This document shows, in pieces, positions 23,317-32,367 of a DNA stretch of 64,000 bases. Position 1 is the first letter of the stretch. Each line of letters begins with the position of its first letter. A program made the translations under genes and the position numbers. The stretch is from Flavobacteriales bacterium (lineage in GTDB: Bacteria; Bacteroidota; Bacteroidia; Flavobacteriales_F; PHOS-HE28): positions 558,001 through 622,000 of the forward strand of contig JADJQW010000004.1 of assembly GCA_016712535.1 (NCBI GenBank), written 5' to 3'. The notes under the pieces are model-generated. The model was not told the DNA's origin, did not search any database, and saw only the letters and a program-made list of their open reading frames with translations.

Positions 23317-24090
23317 CTAGGTGTTCGCGTCTTCGAGCCTCTTGTGCAACCACTCGCCCAGGATCCGATTGAATTCCTCCGGGTGCTCCATCATGGGCGC
23401 GTGCCCGCAGCCCTCGATCCAGTGCAGTTCGCTGTTGGGGAAGAGGCTGTGGAATTCCTCGGCCACTTCCGGCGGCGTGATGGTGTCCTGCCTGCCCCAG
23501 ATCAGCAGCACCGGCATGGTCATGCGCGGGATGTCCTTGCCCATGTTGTGGCGGATGGCGCTCTTCGCCAACGCCAGGATGCGGATCAATTTGCCCTTGT
23601 CATTCACCGTCTCATAGCACTCCTCCACCAGCGCGTCGGTCACGTGCTTCGGGTCGTGGAAGGTGAGGGCGATCTTCTTGCGCAAGTACTCTTTGTCCTC
23701 GCGTCGCGGGAAACTGCCGCCGAAGGCATTCTCATAAAGGCCGCTGCTGCCGGTGAGCGTGAGGGTGCGAACCCGTGAGGCGTGCTTCGTGCAGTAGATC
23801 AGCGCCACGTGCCCGCCCAAGGAATTGCCCAGCAGGTTCACTTGCGCCAGGCCGAGGTGATGGAGGAAGCGGTCCAGGAAATCGGCCAGCGCCGGCACAT
23901 TGGTTCCGAGCATGGGCATGCTGTACAGCGGCAGCATGGGGACCAGCACGCGGTAGCGCGGCGCGAAATGATCGAACAGCGGTTTGAAGTTGCTCAGCGC
24001 GCCGAACAATCCATGGAGCAATACAAGCGGCTGGCCTTCCCCGGCATCCAGGTACTGGAACTCTCCTTCCTGCTTCAGCGTGTGCGCCAT
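23317..24090 (-). CDS. Alpha/beta hydrolase
   Basis: A 257-residue alpha/beta-fold hydrolase. The oxyanion-side motif LVLLHGLFGALSNF comes first, the nucleophile Ser is in LLGNSLGGHVAL, the acid is in LIWGRQDTITPPE and the His in EGCGHAPMMEHPEEF. The triad is complete, so it should be active, but substrate cannot be told from sequence. The start is ATG 24090 (MAHTLKQEGEF); longer in-frame readings add non-conserved residues. It is divergent from the dcw cluster across a 352-base region. Confidence 0.85.
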   Translation of the reverse strand: MAHTLKQEGEFQYLDAGEGQPLVLLHGLFGALSNFKPLFDHFAPRYRVLVPMLPLYSMPMLGTNVPALADFLDRFLHHLGLAQVNLLGNSLGGHVALIYCTKHASRVRTLTLTGSSGLYENAFGGSFPRREDKEYLRKKIALTFHDPKHVTDALVEECYETVNDKGKLIRILALAKSAIRHNMGKDIPRMTMPVLLIWGRQDTITPPEVAEEFHSLFPNSELHWIEGCGHAPMMEHPEEFNRILGEWLHKRLEDANT

Positions 24091-24316
24091 GGGTCCGGCC
24101 AAATGTAGGCGGGCCGATTGTGGAACATCGAGGCCAAGGCCTTTGCAGAACGCTCGGAAGGTCATGGTCGGCTGGATGTTGCCGGCGAGACCGTGGAATC
24201 GACCGGATTGCCCCTTGCCATGCACTCGTGAGCTGATTTCGGCACGGAATGGAGCTCATTGTGGGAAACTCTGCCACTTTCTCCCACCGTTCGTTTTACC
24301 CGTGATTACGCAGGTT

Positions 24317-24350
24317 TTGTAACGAATCGGCCTACTTGGTCGTAGCTTTG
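24317..24350 (+). promoter_or_regulatory. Bacteroidota-type promoter upstream of mraZ
   Basis: TTG at 24317-24319 is followed after 23 bases by TAGCTTTG at 24343-24350, an exact match to TAnnTTTG. It is 92 bases before the mraZ start. Confidence 0.5.
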
Positions 24351-24406
24351 GGGCATCAAGTTTTGAACATCGTGCCTGAAAAGGCCTGAAAGTGCCGGAC
24401 CGCCGC

Positions 24407-24414
24407 TACTTTCG
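24407..24414 (+). promoter_or_regulatory. Second -7-like motif TACTTTCG, close to mraZ
   Basis: TACTTTCG ends 28 bases before the mraZ ATG and is part of the recurring TAnnTTCG set. A TTG at a suitable distance upstream was not seen. Confidence 0.4.
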
Positions 24415-24442
24415 CCGCCGTCTCGCACGCACATGAGCGCAT

Positions 24443-24907
24443 ATGCTGAACCTGCTCGGGGAATACGATTGCCGGCTCGACGCCAAGGGAAGGCTTGTCC
24501 TTCCAGCCATGCTGCGCAAGCAGCTGGGCGACTTGGCAGACCGCGGCTTCGTGATGAACCGGGATGTTCACGCGCCCTGCCTGGTGATCTATCCCATGCC
24601 GATCTGGGAGGCCACCACCAACAAGCTGGATCGCCTGAACCGATTCGTGAAAGCGAACGCGGATTTCATCAGGCGATTCACGGCAGGGGCGACTCCATTG
24701 GCGCCCGACCCCACCGGCCGTATGCTGCTGCCTTATGCATTGCTGAAGGATGCCCGATTGGGCAACGACCTGAAGCTGCTGGGCCAGCGCGACCGGATCG
24801 AGGTCTGGGATGCCAAGGCATACGCCGACATGCGCAACGAGGCCGTGGATATGAGCTCCTTGTCCGAAGCAGTCATGGGTCCATTGGGCAATGACGACGG
24901 GAAGTGA
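24443..24907 (+). CDS. mraZ: Transcriptional regulator / division protein MraZ
   Basis: A 154-residue protein with two AbrB-like double-psi halves: LLGEYDCRLDAKGRLVLPAM in the first and DPTGRMLLPYALLKDARLG in the second. MraZ is the first gene of the dcw cluster and represses it in several bacteria through GTGGG repeats. The gene overlaps rsmH by 17 bases. A promoter-like motif and a GTGGGA/TCCCAC pair lie upstream. Confidence 0.95.
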   Translation: MLNLLGEYDCRLDAKGRLVLPAMLRKQLGDLADRGFVMNRDVHAPCLVIYPMPIWEATTNKLDRLNRFVKANADFIRRFTAGATPLAPDPTGRMLLPYALLKDARLGNDLKLLGQRDRIEVWDAKAYADMRNEAVDMSSLSEAVMGPLGNDDGK

Positions 24908-25799
24908 TTACCACGACCCCGTTCTTTCACAAGCCTGCATCGATGGGTTGAATATCCGCCCCGACGGCATCTACGTCGATGCCACCTTCGGGGGAGGAGG
25001 ACACAGCCGCGCGATACTCGGCAAGCTCGGCCCGCAGGGAAGGCTGATCGCCTTCGACCGCGACAAGGACGCTTGGGCCAATGCGATCAACGACCCGCGC
25101 TTCACGCTGGTGAAGAGCGATTTCCGTTGGATCCGGAACCACCTGCGCTTCCTTCAGGCCATCCCGATCAATGGCCTGCTCGCCGACCTTGGCGTCAGCA
25201 GCCATCAATTCGATCGCGGTGAGCGCGGATTCAGCATCCGCTTCGACGGCCCGCTGGATATGCGGATGGACCGCCGCGCCAAGCTCACCGCAGCCGATAT
25301 CGTGAACGGCTGGGACGAAGGGCGAATCGCCGGTCTCCTGCGGAGTTACGGCGAGGTCGATGGTGCGCACCGCGTGGCCAGGGCCTTGGCGAATGCACGC
25401 GCGGCCAAGCGCATCACCACCACGCAGCAGCTGATCCAGGCAATCGCTCCGGTGACGCCGTGGAAAGAGGAGAACGGCTTCCGTGCGCAGGTCTTCCAAG
25501 CGCTGCGCATCGCGGTGAACGACGAGCTCGGATCACTGGAGGCCTTGCTGAAGCAGAGCGCGGAGGTGATGGCGCCCGGGGCAAGGCTGGTGGTGATCAG
25601 CTACCACAGCCTCGAGGACCGCCTGGTGAAGAACTGGATGCGTGCCGGCCACCTCAGCGGAGAAGAGCAGAAGGACCACTACGGCAATAGGCTCCGGCCA
25701 TTCCATCCATCGGGCAAGGCGATCAAGCCGAGCGAAGAAGAGACCGCAAGGAACCCGCGGGCCCGCAGCGCCCGCTTACGCATAGCAGAGAGAGCATGA
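24891..25799 (+). CDS. rsmH: 16S rRNA (cytosine(1402)-N(4))-methyltransferase
   Basis: A 302-residue SAM-dependent methyltransferase. Motifs: YHDPVLSQACIDGL, the SAM loop YVDATFGGGGHSRAIL, LADLGVSSHQFDRGERGFSI, and near the end VISYHSLEDRLVKNWM. It acts on C1402 in the ribosomal P site. Translation is coupled to mraZ through the overlap, and its stop overlaps the next start by 4 bases. Confidence 0.96.
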   Translation: MTTGSDYHDPVLSQACIDGLNIRPDGIYVDATFGGGGHSRAILGKLGPQGRLIAFDRDKDAWANAINDPRFTLVKSDFRWIRNHLRFLQAIPINGLLADLGVSSHQFDRGERGFSIRFDGPLDMRMDRRAKLTAADIVNGWDEGRIAGLLRSYGEVDGAHRVARALANARAAKRITTTQQLIQAIAPVTPWKEENGFRAQVFQALRIAVNDELGSLEALLKQSAEVMAPGARLVVISYHSLEDRLVKNWMRAGHLSGEEQKDHYGNRLRPFHPSGKAIKPSEEETARNPRARSARLRIAERA

Positions 25800-26200
25800 A
25801 CAGGATGCGCGAGAGTGCCGAGGAGAAGCCGAAGGCCAAGAAGGCCGCTAAGCCGATGCGCTTGCCGCGCGGCTTCATCAGCGTGCTCAACGGCTCTTTC
25901 CTCACCAAGGACAATGTGCTGCTGAACATGCCCTTCATCCTGTTCCTCGCTGGGGCGGGCCTGCTGAGCATCGCCTACGGCTACCATGCCGAACGCGTGG
26001 TGCGCGACATCGACGAGCATGGTGCTGCCCTCAAGGAACAGCGCGCTGAATACATCAGCGTCCGCGCTGAGCTCGAGAAGCAGGAGCAGCAGAGCCAGGT
26101 GGCCGGCCGGATCAGCGCGCTTGGGCTGAAAGAGAGCCGCGTTCCGCCAGTGAAATTGGAAGTGGACGAGGACAAACTCGACGATACGCGCATCCCATGA
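25796..26200 (+). CDS. ftsL: FtsL-like cell division protein
   Basis: A 134-residue small bitopic protein in the position of FtsL. A basic cytoplasmic tail (KPKAKKAAKPMRLPRGF) precedes one membrane helix near residues 43-61 (MPFILFLAGAGLLSIAYGY), followed by a coiled coil (LKEQRAEYISVRAELEKQEQ). It would pair with a DivIC/FtsB-like partner and FtsQ in the divisome. Sequence identity to E. coli FtsL is not expected; the call rests on architecture and place between rsmH and ftsI, with 4-base overlaps on both sides. Confidence 0.85.
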   Translation: MNRMRESAEEKPKAKKAAKPMRLPRGFISVLNGSFLTKDNVLLNMPFILFLAGAGLLSIAYGYHAERVVRDIDEHGAALKEQRAEYISVRAELEKQEQQSQVAGRISALGLKESRVPPVKLEVDEDKLDDTRIP

Positions 26201-28308
26201 GCAAGACCTCGCCGTTGGCCCTGCGCGCGCGCATCGTGTACCTCAGCGTGGCGCTCTTCGCCTTCGCCATCGCCGTGCAGCTCTTCCGCGTGCAGCTGTT
26301 CGAGGGCGAGCAATGGCGCGCCAAGGCCCAGCATGTCAGCACCGCATGGCGCACCGTGCAGCCCGAGCGCGGCCATATCTACAGCGGCGATGGCCGATTG
26401 CTCGCCACCAGCGTGCCGGAGTACGATGTGCGCATGGACATGGCCGCTGAGGCCCTGACGCCGGAGCGCTTCAGCACGCACATCGATTCACTCGCATGGC
26501 ACCTCGCCGCGCTCTTCCAGGACCGCACGAAGGAGGAGTACAAGCGCGACCTCACGGATGCACGTGCCCGCAAGGAGCGATACCACCTGGTGAAGCGCCG
26601 CGCCAGCCACGCGCAAGTACAGGCGCTGCGCCATTTCCCGCTCTTCCGCGACGGCCGTTTCAAGAGCGGGCTCGTCACCGAGAAACGGTTGGTGCGCGCG
26701 CGTCCCTTCGGCCGGCTGGCTGCTCGCACGGTGGGCTATGTGCTGCGCGACAGCACCACCATCGGCCTCGAAGGAGGATACGACAAGTACCTCAAGGGCC
26801 GAACCGGGCATAGGCTCGAGCGCCGACTGGCCGGCGGAACATGGATGCCCTTGGACGATGGCGAGGGAACGGACCCGGAGCCGGGCATCGACATCCATAC
26901 CACGATCGACATCAACCTGCAGGACGTCGCCGATGCCGCGCTCGAGCAACAGCTGCGCAAGCACGGCGCGCAATACGGCAGCGTGGTGGTGATGGAGGTG
27001 GCCACGGGGAGGATCAAGGCCATCAGCAACCTCACCCGCACCGCCGATAGCACATACGCCGAAACCATGAACTGGGCAGTGGGCGAAGCGGCAGAACCCG
27101 GATCCACCTTCAAGCTGCCCGCCCTCATGGTGGCCCTCGAGGAAGGGCTGATCGGTCCCGATGACACCGTGGACACCAAGTGGGGCTCCATCACCTATTG
27201 CGGCAAGGAGAAGATGGTGGACTCGCATCCGTACAAGGACCGCAAGGTCACTGTGCGCCGCGCCTTCGAGGCCTCGCTCAACACCGGCTGCAGCCAAGCC
27301 GTGATGAAAGCCTTCCAAAAGGACCCCAAGCGCTTCGTGGAGGGATTGAAGCGCATGCGCCTGCACGAGCTCACCGGCGTGATGATCCCCGGCGAGGCCG
27401 TGCCCACGCTGCGATCGCCGGGCGAGAAATTCTGGAGCTGCACGAGCCTGCCTTGGATGAGCATCGGCTATGAGGTGGCCGTGACGCCGCTCCAGATGCT
27501 CACCTTCTACAACGCGGTGGCCAACAATGGCCGCATGATGCAGCCGCAGCTCGTCACGCAGGTATCCCGTGATGGGCGCACGATCGAGGAGTTCGAGCCC
27601 AGCGTGCTCCAGGAGCGCATCTGCTCCGATAAGACGCTCAAGATCGTGCATGAGCTCCTGCAAGGCGTGGTCGATAGCGGCACCGCGCGGAACCTGCACG
27701 ACGCCGAATTGCGCATCGCGGGCAAGACCGGGACCGCGCAGATCCTGCGCAACGGCAGCTACCAGCAGAACGGCAAGAGCTACCAGGCCTCGTTCGCCGG
27801 CTACTTCCCGGCCGACAAGCCGCTCTACAGCTGCATCGTGGTTGTGAACGGGCCGACCATGAGCGGCTACTACGCCAATGTGGTCGCGGGGCCCATCTTC
27901 CGGGAGATCGCGGACAAGGTCTACAGCAATCGCTTGGAGCTTCAGTCCGGTCGGGTGCTGGCCGAAGCGAAAGGTCCGCGGGCGCCGGTGAGCATGAGCG
28001 GCCGCGCAACCGACCTGCGCGCCGCGATGGCCGGCCTCGGCGTGCCCTTCAGCCAGGATGGCGAGGGCGAATGGCTCACCACCGAGAGCGGCGACAGCAT
28101 GGTGACGGCCCGCCCACGGACGATCGCCAGCGATGCCAGCGGCCTGGTGCCCAATGTGCTGGGAATGGGCCTGCGCGATGCGCTCTTCCTCCTCGAGAAC
28201 CGCGGCTACCGGGTACGCGTGCAGGGCGCCGGCATGGTGAAGCGCCAATCGATCGCACCCGGCACGCGCGCCATGCGCGGCGCCTCCATCCTCATTGAAC
28301 TGGCATGA
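26197..28308 (+). CDS. ftsI: Peptidoglycan transpeptidase FtsI (PBP) with PASTA domain
   Basis: A 703-residue class B penicillin-binding protein. It has one N-terminal membrane helix (IVYLSVALFAFAIAVQLFRV), the dimerisation domain (RGHIYSGDGRLLATSVPEYD), and the transpeptidase domain with active-site Ser in AEPGSTFKLPAL (SxxK), SLN in FEASLNTGCSQ and GKTGTAQ. The last ~60 residues are a PASTA domain (VPNVLGMGLRDALFLLENRG). It makes septal cross-links together with FtsW. Overlaps both neighbours by 4 bases. Confidence 0.95.
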   Translation: MSKTSPLALRARIVYLSVALFAFAIAVQLFRVQLFEGEQWRAKAQHVSTAWRTVQPERGHIYSGDGRLLATSVPEYDVRMDMAAEALTPERFSTHIDSLAWHLAALFQDRTKEEYKRDLTDARARKERYHLVKRRASHAQVQALRHFPLFRDGRFKSGLVTEKRLVRARPFGRLAARTVGYVLRDSTTIGLEGGYDKYLKGRTGHRLERRLAGGTWMPLDDGEGTDPEPGIDIHTTIDINLQDVADAALEQQLRKHGAQYGSVVVMEVATGRIKAISNLTRTADSTYAETMNWAVGEAAEPGSTFKLPALMVALEEGLIGPDDTVDTKWGSITYCGKEKMVDSHPYKDRKVTVRRAFEASLNTGCSQAVMKAFQKDPKRFVEGLKRMRLHELTGVMIPGEAVPTLRSPGEKFWSCTSLPWMSIGYEVAVTPLQMLTFYNAVANNGRMMQPQLVTQVSRDGRTIEEFEPSVLQERICSDKTLKIVHELLQGVVDSGTARNLHDAELRIAGKTGTAQILRNGSYQQNGKSYQASFAGYFPADKPLYSCIVVVNGPTMSGYYANVVAGPIFREIADKVYSNRLELQSGRVLAEAKGPRAPVSMSGRATDLRAAMAGLGVPFSQDGEGEWLTTESGDSMVTARPRTIASDASGLVPNVLGMGLRDALFLLENRGYRVRVQGAGMVKRQSIAPGTRAMRGASILIELA

Positions 28309-29768
28309 AGCTGCTGAAGGACCTGTTGTACAGCGTGCCCATCGAACAGGTGGAAGGAAGCACCAACTGCGCGATAGAGCACGTGGTGTTCGATAGCCGC
28401 GCCGTGCAGGCCATGAGCCTTTTCGTGGCCGTGCGTGGCACCCGCACCGATGGGCATGCCTTCATCGCGAAGGCGGTTGCGGATGGTGCCAGCGCGATCG
28501 TGTGCGAGCAGATGCCGGAGCGATTCGCCGATGGCGTCACCTATGTGCGCGTGCGCGATGCCGCGGAGGCGCTCGCGCTGCTCGCTTCCAATTTCTTCGA
28601 TCAGCCCAGCAAGCAGCTGAAGCTCGTGGGCATCACGGGCACCAACGGCAAGACCAGCGTGGCCACGTTGCTCTATCGGCTGTTCCGCGCACTCGGCCAC
28701 AAGAGCTCGCTGATCAGCACGGTGGAGATCCGCATCGGGCAGAAGTCGATCCCGAGCACGCACACCACGCCCGATGCCGTGCGGCTCAACGCCCTGCTCG
28801 CCGAGATGGTGGAGGCCGGCGTCACCCACTGCTTCATGGAAGTGAGCAGCCACAGCGTGGTGCAGCACCGCATCGCCGGACTGCGCTTCGCCGGAGGCGT
28901 GTTCACCAATATCACGCACGACCATCTCGACTACCACGGCACCTTCGCTGAGTACATCAAGGCCAAGAAGCGCTTCTTCGATGGGCTCCCGGCTGAGGCC
29001 TTCGCGCTGGTGAACGCCGATGACGCCAACAGCGCGGTGATGGTGCAGGGCACCCGCGCGCGGAAACGGTCATTCGCCGTGCGCAGCCTTGCCGACCATC
29101 ATGCGCGCATCATCGAGAACCAGCTCAGCGGACTGCACCTGAGCATCGATGGGCACGACCTCTACGCCCGGCTCGTGGGCGAGTTCAATGCCAGCAACCT
29201 GCTCGCCGTTTACAGCGTGGCGCTGCTGCTCGGCAAGGCGCCGCTCGACATCCTCACCGCCCTCAGCGACCTGGAACCGCCGCGCGGCCGCTTCCAAGTG
29301 GTGCGCGGCGCAAGCGGCGTGCTCGGGATCGTCGATTATGCGCACACGCCCGATGCGCTGAAGAACGTGCTCGGCACCATCAACGGGCTCTGCCTCGGCG
29401 ACGAGCGCGTGATCACCGTGATCGGTTGCGGCGGCGACCGCGATCGCGCGAAGCGCCCCGAGATGGCGCGCATCGCCACGGCCATGAGCGCCATGGTGGT
29501 GCTCACCAGCGACAATCCGCGCAGCGAAGAACCGATGGCCATCATCAACGAGATGCGCGCAGGCATTGCCGCGGCCGATGGCGCGCGCGTATTCGTGAAC
29601 GCCGATCGCCGCGAGGCCATCCGCCAGGCGGCGGGCATGGCCAAGGCCGGTGATGTGATCCTGCTCGCCGGCAAGGGGCACGAGACCTACCAGGAGGTGC
29701 TCGGCGAGAAGCACCCCTTCGATGATGCCGCCGTGCTGAAGGAAACGCTTGAACTCCTCCATAAGTAG
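28305..29768 (+). CDS. murE: UDP-N-acetylmuramoyl-L-alanyl-D-glutamate--2,6-diaminopimelate ligase
   Basis: A 487-residue Mur ligase adding the third residue of the stem peptide. It shows FDSRAVQAMSLFVAVRGTRT, the ATP loop GITGTNGKTSVATLL, MEVSSHSVVQHRIAGL and DYAHTPDALKNVLGTI, and near the end TSDNPRSEEPMAII. DNPR is the signature of the meso-diaminopimelate-adding form. Intact. murF, which often follows murE, is not present in this cluster. Confidence 0.95.
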   Translation: MKLLKDLLYSVPIEQVEGSTNCAIEHVVFDSRAVQAMSLFVAVRGTRTDGHAFIAKAVADGASAIVCEQMPERFADGVTYVRVRDAAEALALLASNFFDQPSKQLKLVGITGTNGKTSVATLLYRLFRALGHKSSLISTVEIRIGQKSIPSTHTTPDAVRLNALLAEMVEAGVTHCFMEVSSHSVVQHRIAGLRFAGGVFTNITHDHLDYHGTFAEYIKAKKRFFDGLPAEAFALVNADDANSAVMVQGTRARKRSFAVRSLADHHARIIENQLSGLHLSIDGHDLYARLVGEFNASNLLAVYSVALLLGKAPLDILTALSDLEPPRGRFQVVRGASGVLGIVDYAHTPDALKNVLGTINGLCLGDERVITVIGCGGDRDRAKRPEMARIATAMSAMVVLTSDNPRSEEPMAIINEMRAGIAAADGARVFVNADRREAIRQAAGMAKAGDVILLAGKGHETYQEVLGEKHPFDDAAVLKETLELLHK

Positions 29769-31016
29769 ATGCTCTACCACCTCTTCGACAGCATCGGTTT
29801 CAGCGTGCCCGGCTCGGGGGTGTTCAGCTACATCTCTTTCCGCGCAGCGCTGGCGGTGTTCATGTCGCTGCTCATCAGCCTCTGGTTCGGAGGGAGCATC
29901 ATCCGCCTGCTGCGCCGCCTGCAGGTGGGCGAGACCGTGCGCGACCTCGGCCTCGAGGGGCAGCTGAGCAAGCAGGGGACCCCCACCATGGGCGGCCTCA
30001 TCATCCTCTCGGCCACGATCATCCCCACGCTGCTCTTCGCCCGGCTCGACAACATCTACATCATCCTTCTGCTGGTGAGCACCGTGTGGATGGGCGGCAT
30101 CGGCTTCCTTGACGACTACATCAAGGTCTTCAAGAAGGACAAGCGCGGCCTCGCGGGCAAGTTCAAGGTGGTGGGCCAGGTGGGCCTCGGCCTCATCGTG
30201 GGCGCCACCGTGTATTTCCATCCGGACATCCGCACGCGCGTGGAGATCTCCGGATCGCTCGCTGAGCAGATGGATCCATCAGCGGTGCACACCATCACCG
30301 AGAGCGACGGCACGCAGCACTTCATGCTGAACCGCAAATCGCCCAACACCACGATCCCATTCGTCAAAGGCAATGAGTTCAACTACAGCACGCTGCTGAA
30401 GCCCTTCGGGAGCGCCGCGCGCGAGTACACATGGGTGCTCTACATCGCCATCGTCATCTTCATCATCACCGCGGTCAGCAACGGCGCCAACATCACCGAT
30501 GGGCTCGATGGGCTGGCCACGGGCACCAGCGCCATCATGGTGCTCGCGCTCGGCATCCTGGCCTATGTGAGCGGCAACATCATCTTCTCGAGCTACCTCG
30601 ACATCATGTACATCCCCGGCTCGGGCGAGCTGGCGGTGTTCATCGGCGCGCTGCTCGGTGCATGCATCGGATTCCTCTGGTACAACACCTATCCGGCGCA
30701 GGTCTTCATGGGCGACACGGGCAGCCTGGCGCTCGGCGGCATCATCGCCACGCTGGCCATCCTGGTGCGCAAGGAGCTGCTGATCCCGGTGCTCTGCGGG
30801 GTATTCCTGGTGGAGAACCTCAGCGTGGTGCTGCAGGTCTCCTATTTCAAGTGGACCAAGCGCCGTCACGGTGAAGGACGCAGGATCTTCCTGATGTCTC
30901 CCCTGCACCATCACTTCCAGAAGAAGGGCATCCACGAGAGCAAGATCGTCGCTCGGTTCTGGATCGTGGGCATCATGCTGGCCGTGCTCTCCATCGTAAC
31001 GCTCAAGCTGCGATGA
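29769..31016 (+). CDS. mraY: Phospho-N-acetylmuramoyl-pentapeptide-transferase
   Basis: A 415-residue membrane enzyme that makes lipid I. Motifs: the Mg/UDP segment KQGTPTMGGLIIL, GFLDDYIKVFKKDKRGLAGK, ANITDGLDGLATGTSAI, VFMGDTGSLALGG and the late MSPLHHHFQKKGIHESKIV. About ten membrane helices are visible. It starts directly after the murE stop and overlaps murD by 4 bases. A ~60-residue loop around residues 155-215 is longer than in E. coli, which is common in Bacteroidota. Confidence 0.96.
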   Translation: MLYHLFDSIGFSVPGSGVFSYISFRAALAVFMSLLISLWFGGSIIRLLRRLQVGETVRDLGLEGQLSKQGTPTMGGLIILSATIIPTLLFARLDNIYIILLLVSTVWMGGIGFLDDYIKVFKKDKRGLAGKFKVVGQVGLGLIVGATVYFHPDIRTRVEISGSLAEQMDPSAVHTITESDGTQHFMLNRKSPNTTIPFVKGNEFNYSTLLKPFGSAAREYTWVLYIAIVIFIITAVSNGANITDGLDGLATGTSAIMVLALGILAYVSGNIIFSSYLDIMYIPGSGELAVFIGALLGACIGFLWYNTYPAQVFMGDTGSLALGGIIATLAILVRKELLIPVLCGVFLVENLSVVLQVSYFKWTKRRHGEGRRIFLMSPLHHHFQKKGIHESKIVARFWIVGIMLAVLSIVTLKLR

Positions 31017-32347
31017 AGCGATTGGTGGTCCTCGGCGGGCAGGAGAGCGGCGTGGGCGCGGCGAGGCTGGCGCAGCAGCGCGGCCTCGACGTGTTCGTGA
31101 GCGATGCTGGCCTGCTGAAGCCCGAGTACCGCGATGCCCTGAAGGCGCGCGCGATCCCTTTCGAAGAGGGCGGCCACACCGCTGCACGCGTGCTCGGGGC
31201 CGATGAGATCGTGAAGAGCCCAGGCATCCCCGACAGCGCATCGCTGGTGCGCGCGGCGCGCGAGCAGGGCATCCCGGTGATTAGCGAGATCGAGTTCGCC
31301 TACCGCTATTGCAAAGGCGCCATCGTGGGCATCACCGGCAGCAACGGCAAGACCACCACCACCTTGCTCACCCACCACATCCTCTCGCGTGCGGGCCTCG
31401 ATGTGGCCCTTGGCGGCAATGTGGGCAACTCCTTCGCCGGGCTCATCGCCGAGGGCGATCATGCCTGGTACGTGCTTGAGCTGAGCAGCTTCCAGCTCGA
31501 TGGCATCCGCGACTTCCGTCCGCGCGTGGCCATGCTGCTCAATATCAGCCCCGACCACCTCGAGCGCTACGAGCACCGCTTGGAGAACTACGTGGCCAGC
31601 AAGTTCCGCATCGCCCTCAACCAGACCGAGGACGACCACTTCATCCACGGTGCCGACGACGCCGCGATCGCCGGATGGCTCCAGGGCCATCCGATCCGCC
31701 CGCGCCGCTGGCCCTTCAGCATCGAGCACCGCGTGTCCCAGGGCGCGTGCCTCATCGACGACCGGATCACCATCACCACCAACCAAACCACATTCGACAT
31801 GAGCATCCAAGAACTCGCGCTGCAGGGAAGGCACAACGTGTACAACAGCATGGCCGCGGGCATCGCCGCGCGCGTGCTCGACATCCGCAACGATGCCGTG
31901 CGCGAGAGCCTGAGCGACTTCCAGAACGTGGAGCACCGCCTCGAGCGCGTGGCCAGCGTGCATGGCGTGGAGTTCATCAACGATAGCAAGGCCACCAACG
32001 TGAACAGCGCGTGGTACGCCCTCGAGAGCATGCGCCGCCCGGTGATCTGGATCGCTGGCGGTGAGGAGCATGGCAACGACTACAGCCAGCTGGTGCCGCT
32101 GGTCAAGCAGAAGGTGAAGGCCATCGTGTGCCTCGGCAAGGACAACAGCCGCTTGAAGGAGGCCTTCGGCGCGCTCGTGAAGGATTTCGTGGAGACCACC
32201 ACCGCCGAGCACGCCGTGCAGGCATCGTACGCCCTCGCAGAGGATGGCGATGCCGTGCTGCTCAGCCCGGCCTGCAAGAGCTTCGACCTGTTCGCCAACT
32301 ACGAGGAGCGCGGCCGCAGGTTCAAGGCAGCCGTGAAGGCCCTATGA
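31013..32347 (+). CDS. murD: UDP-N-acetylmuramoylalanine--D-glutamate ligase
   Basis: A 444-residue Mur ligase that adds D-glutamate. The N-terminal domain starts VVLGGQESGVGAARLAQQRG; the ATP loop is VGITGSNGKTTTTLLTHHIL; then ELSSFQLDGI and LNISPDHLERYEHRLENY; the C-terminal domain shows INDSKATNVNSAWYALES, WIAGGEEHGND and LLSPACKSFDLFANYEERGR. All three domains are complete. It is followed after 20 bases by a second, isolated copy of its C-terminal domain type. Confidence 0.96.
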   Translation: MKRLVVLGGQESGVGAARLAQQRGLDVFVSDAGLLKPEYRDALKARAIPFEEGGHTAARVLGADEIVKSPGIPDSASLVRAAREQGIPVISEIEFAYRYCKGAIVGITGSNGKTTTTLLTHHILSRAGLDVALGGNVGNSFAGLIAEGDHAWYVLELSSFQLDGIRDFRPRVAMLLNISPDHLERYEHRLENYVASKFRIALNQTEDDHFIHGADDAAIAGWLQGHPIRPRRWPFSIEHRVSQGACLIDDRITITTNQTTFDMSIQELALQGRHNVYNSMAAGIAARVLDIRNDAVRESLSDFQNVEHRLERVASVHGVEFINDSKATNVNSAWYALESMRRPVIWIAGGEEHGNDYSQLVPLVKQKVKAIVCLGKDNSRLKEAFGALVKDFVETTTAEHAVQASYALAEDGDAVLLSPACKSFDLFANYEERGRRFKAAVKAL

Positions 32348-32367
32348 ACCGCTAACGACCCATTGGC

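Larger units (their letters stand above)
24091..24442. other. Intergenic promoter region upstream of the dcw cluster
   Basis: This 352-base gap between the hydrolase and mraZ holds no convincing gene. It contains two -7-like motifs on the plus strand (24343-24350 and 24407-24414) and an inverted pair GTGGGA/TCCCAC at 24261-24266 and 24282-24287, which resembles the GTGGG core of MraZ-binding sites. Confidence 0.55.

Noticed and set aside
24261..24287. Certain MraZ operator
   Set aside because: The GTGGGA cores are inverted rather than in direct repeat, so a firm operator call is not supported; it is kept only as a tentative finding.
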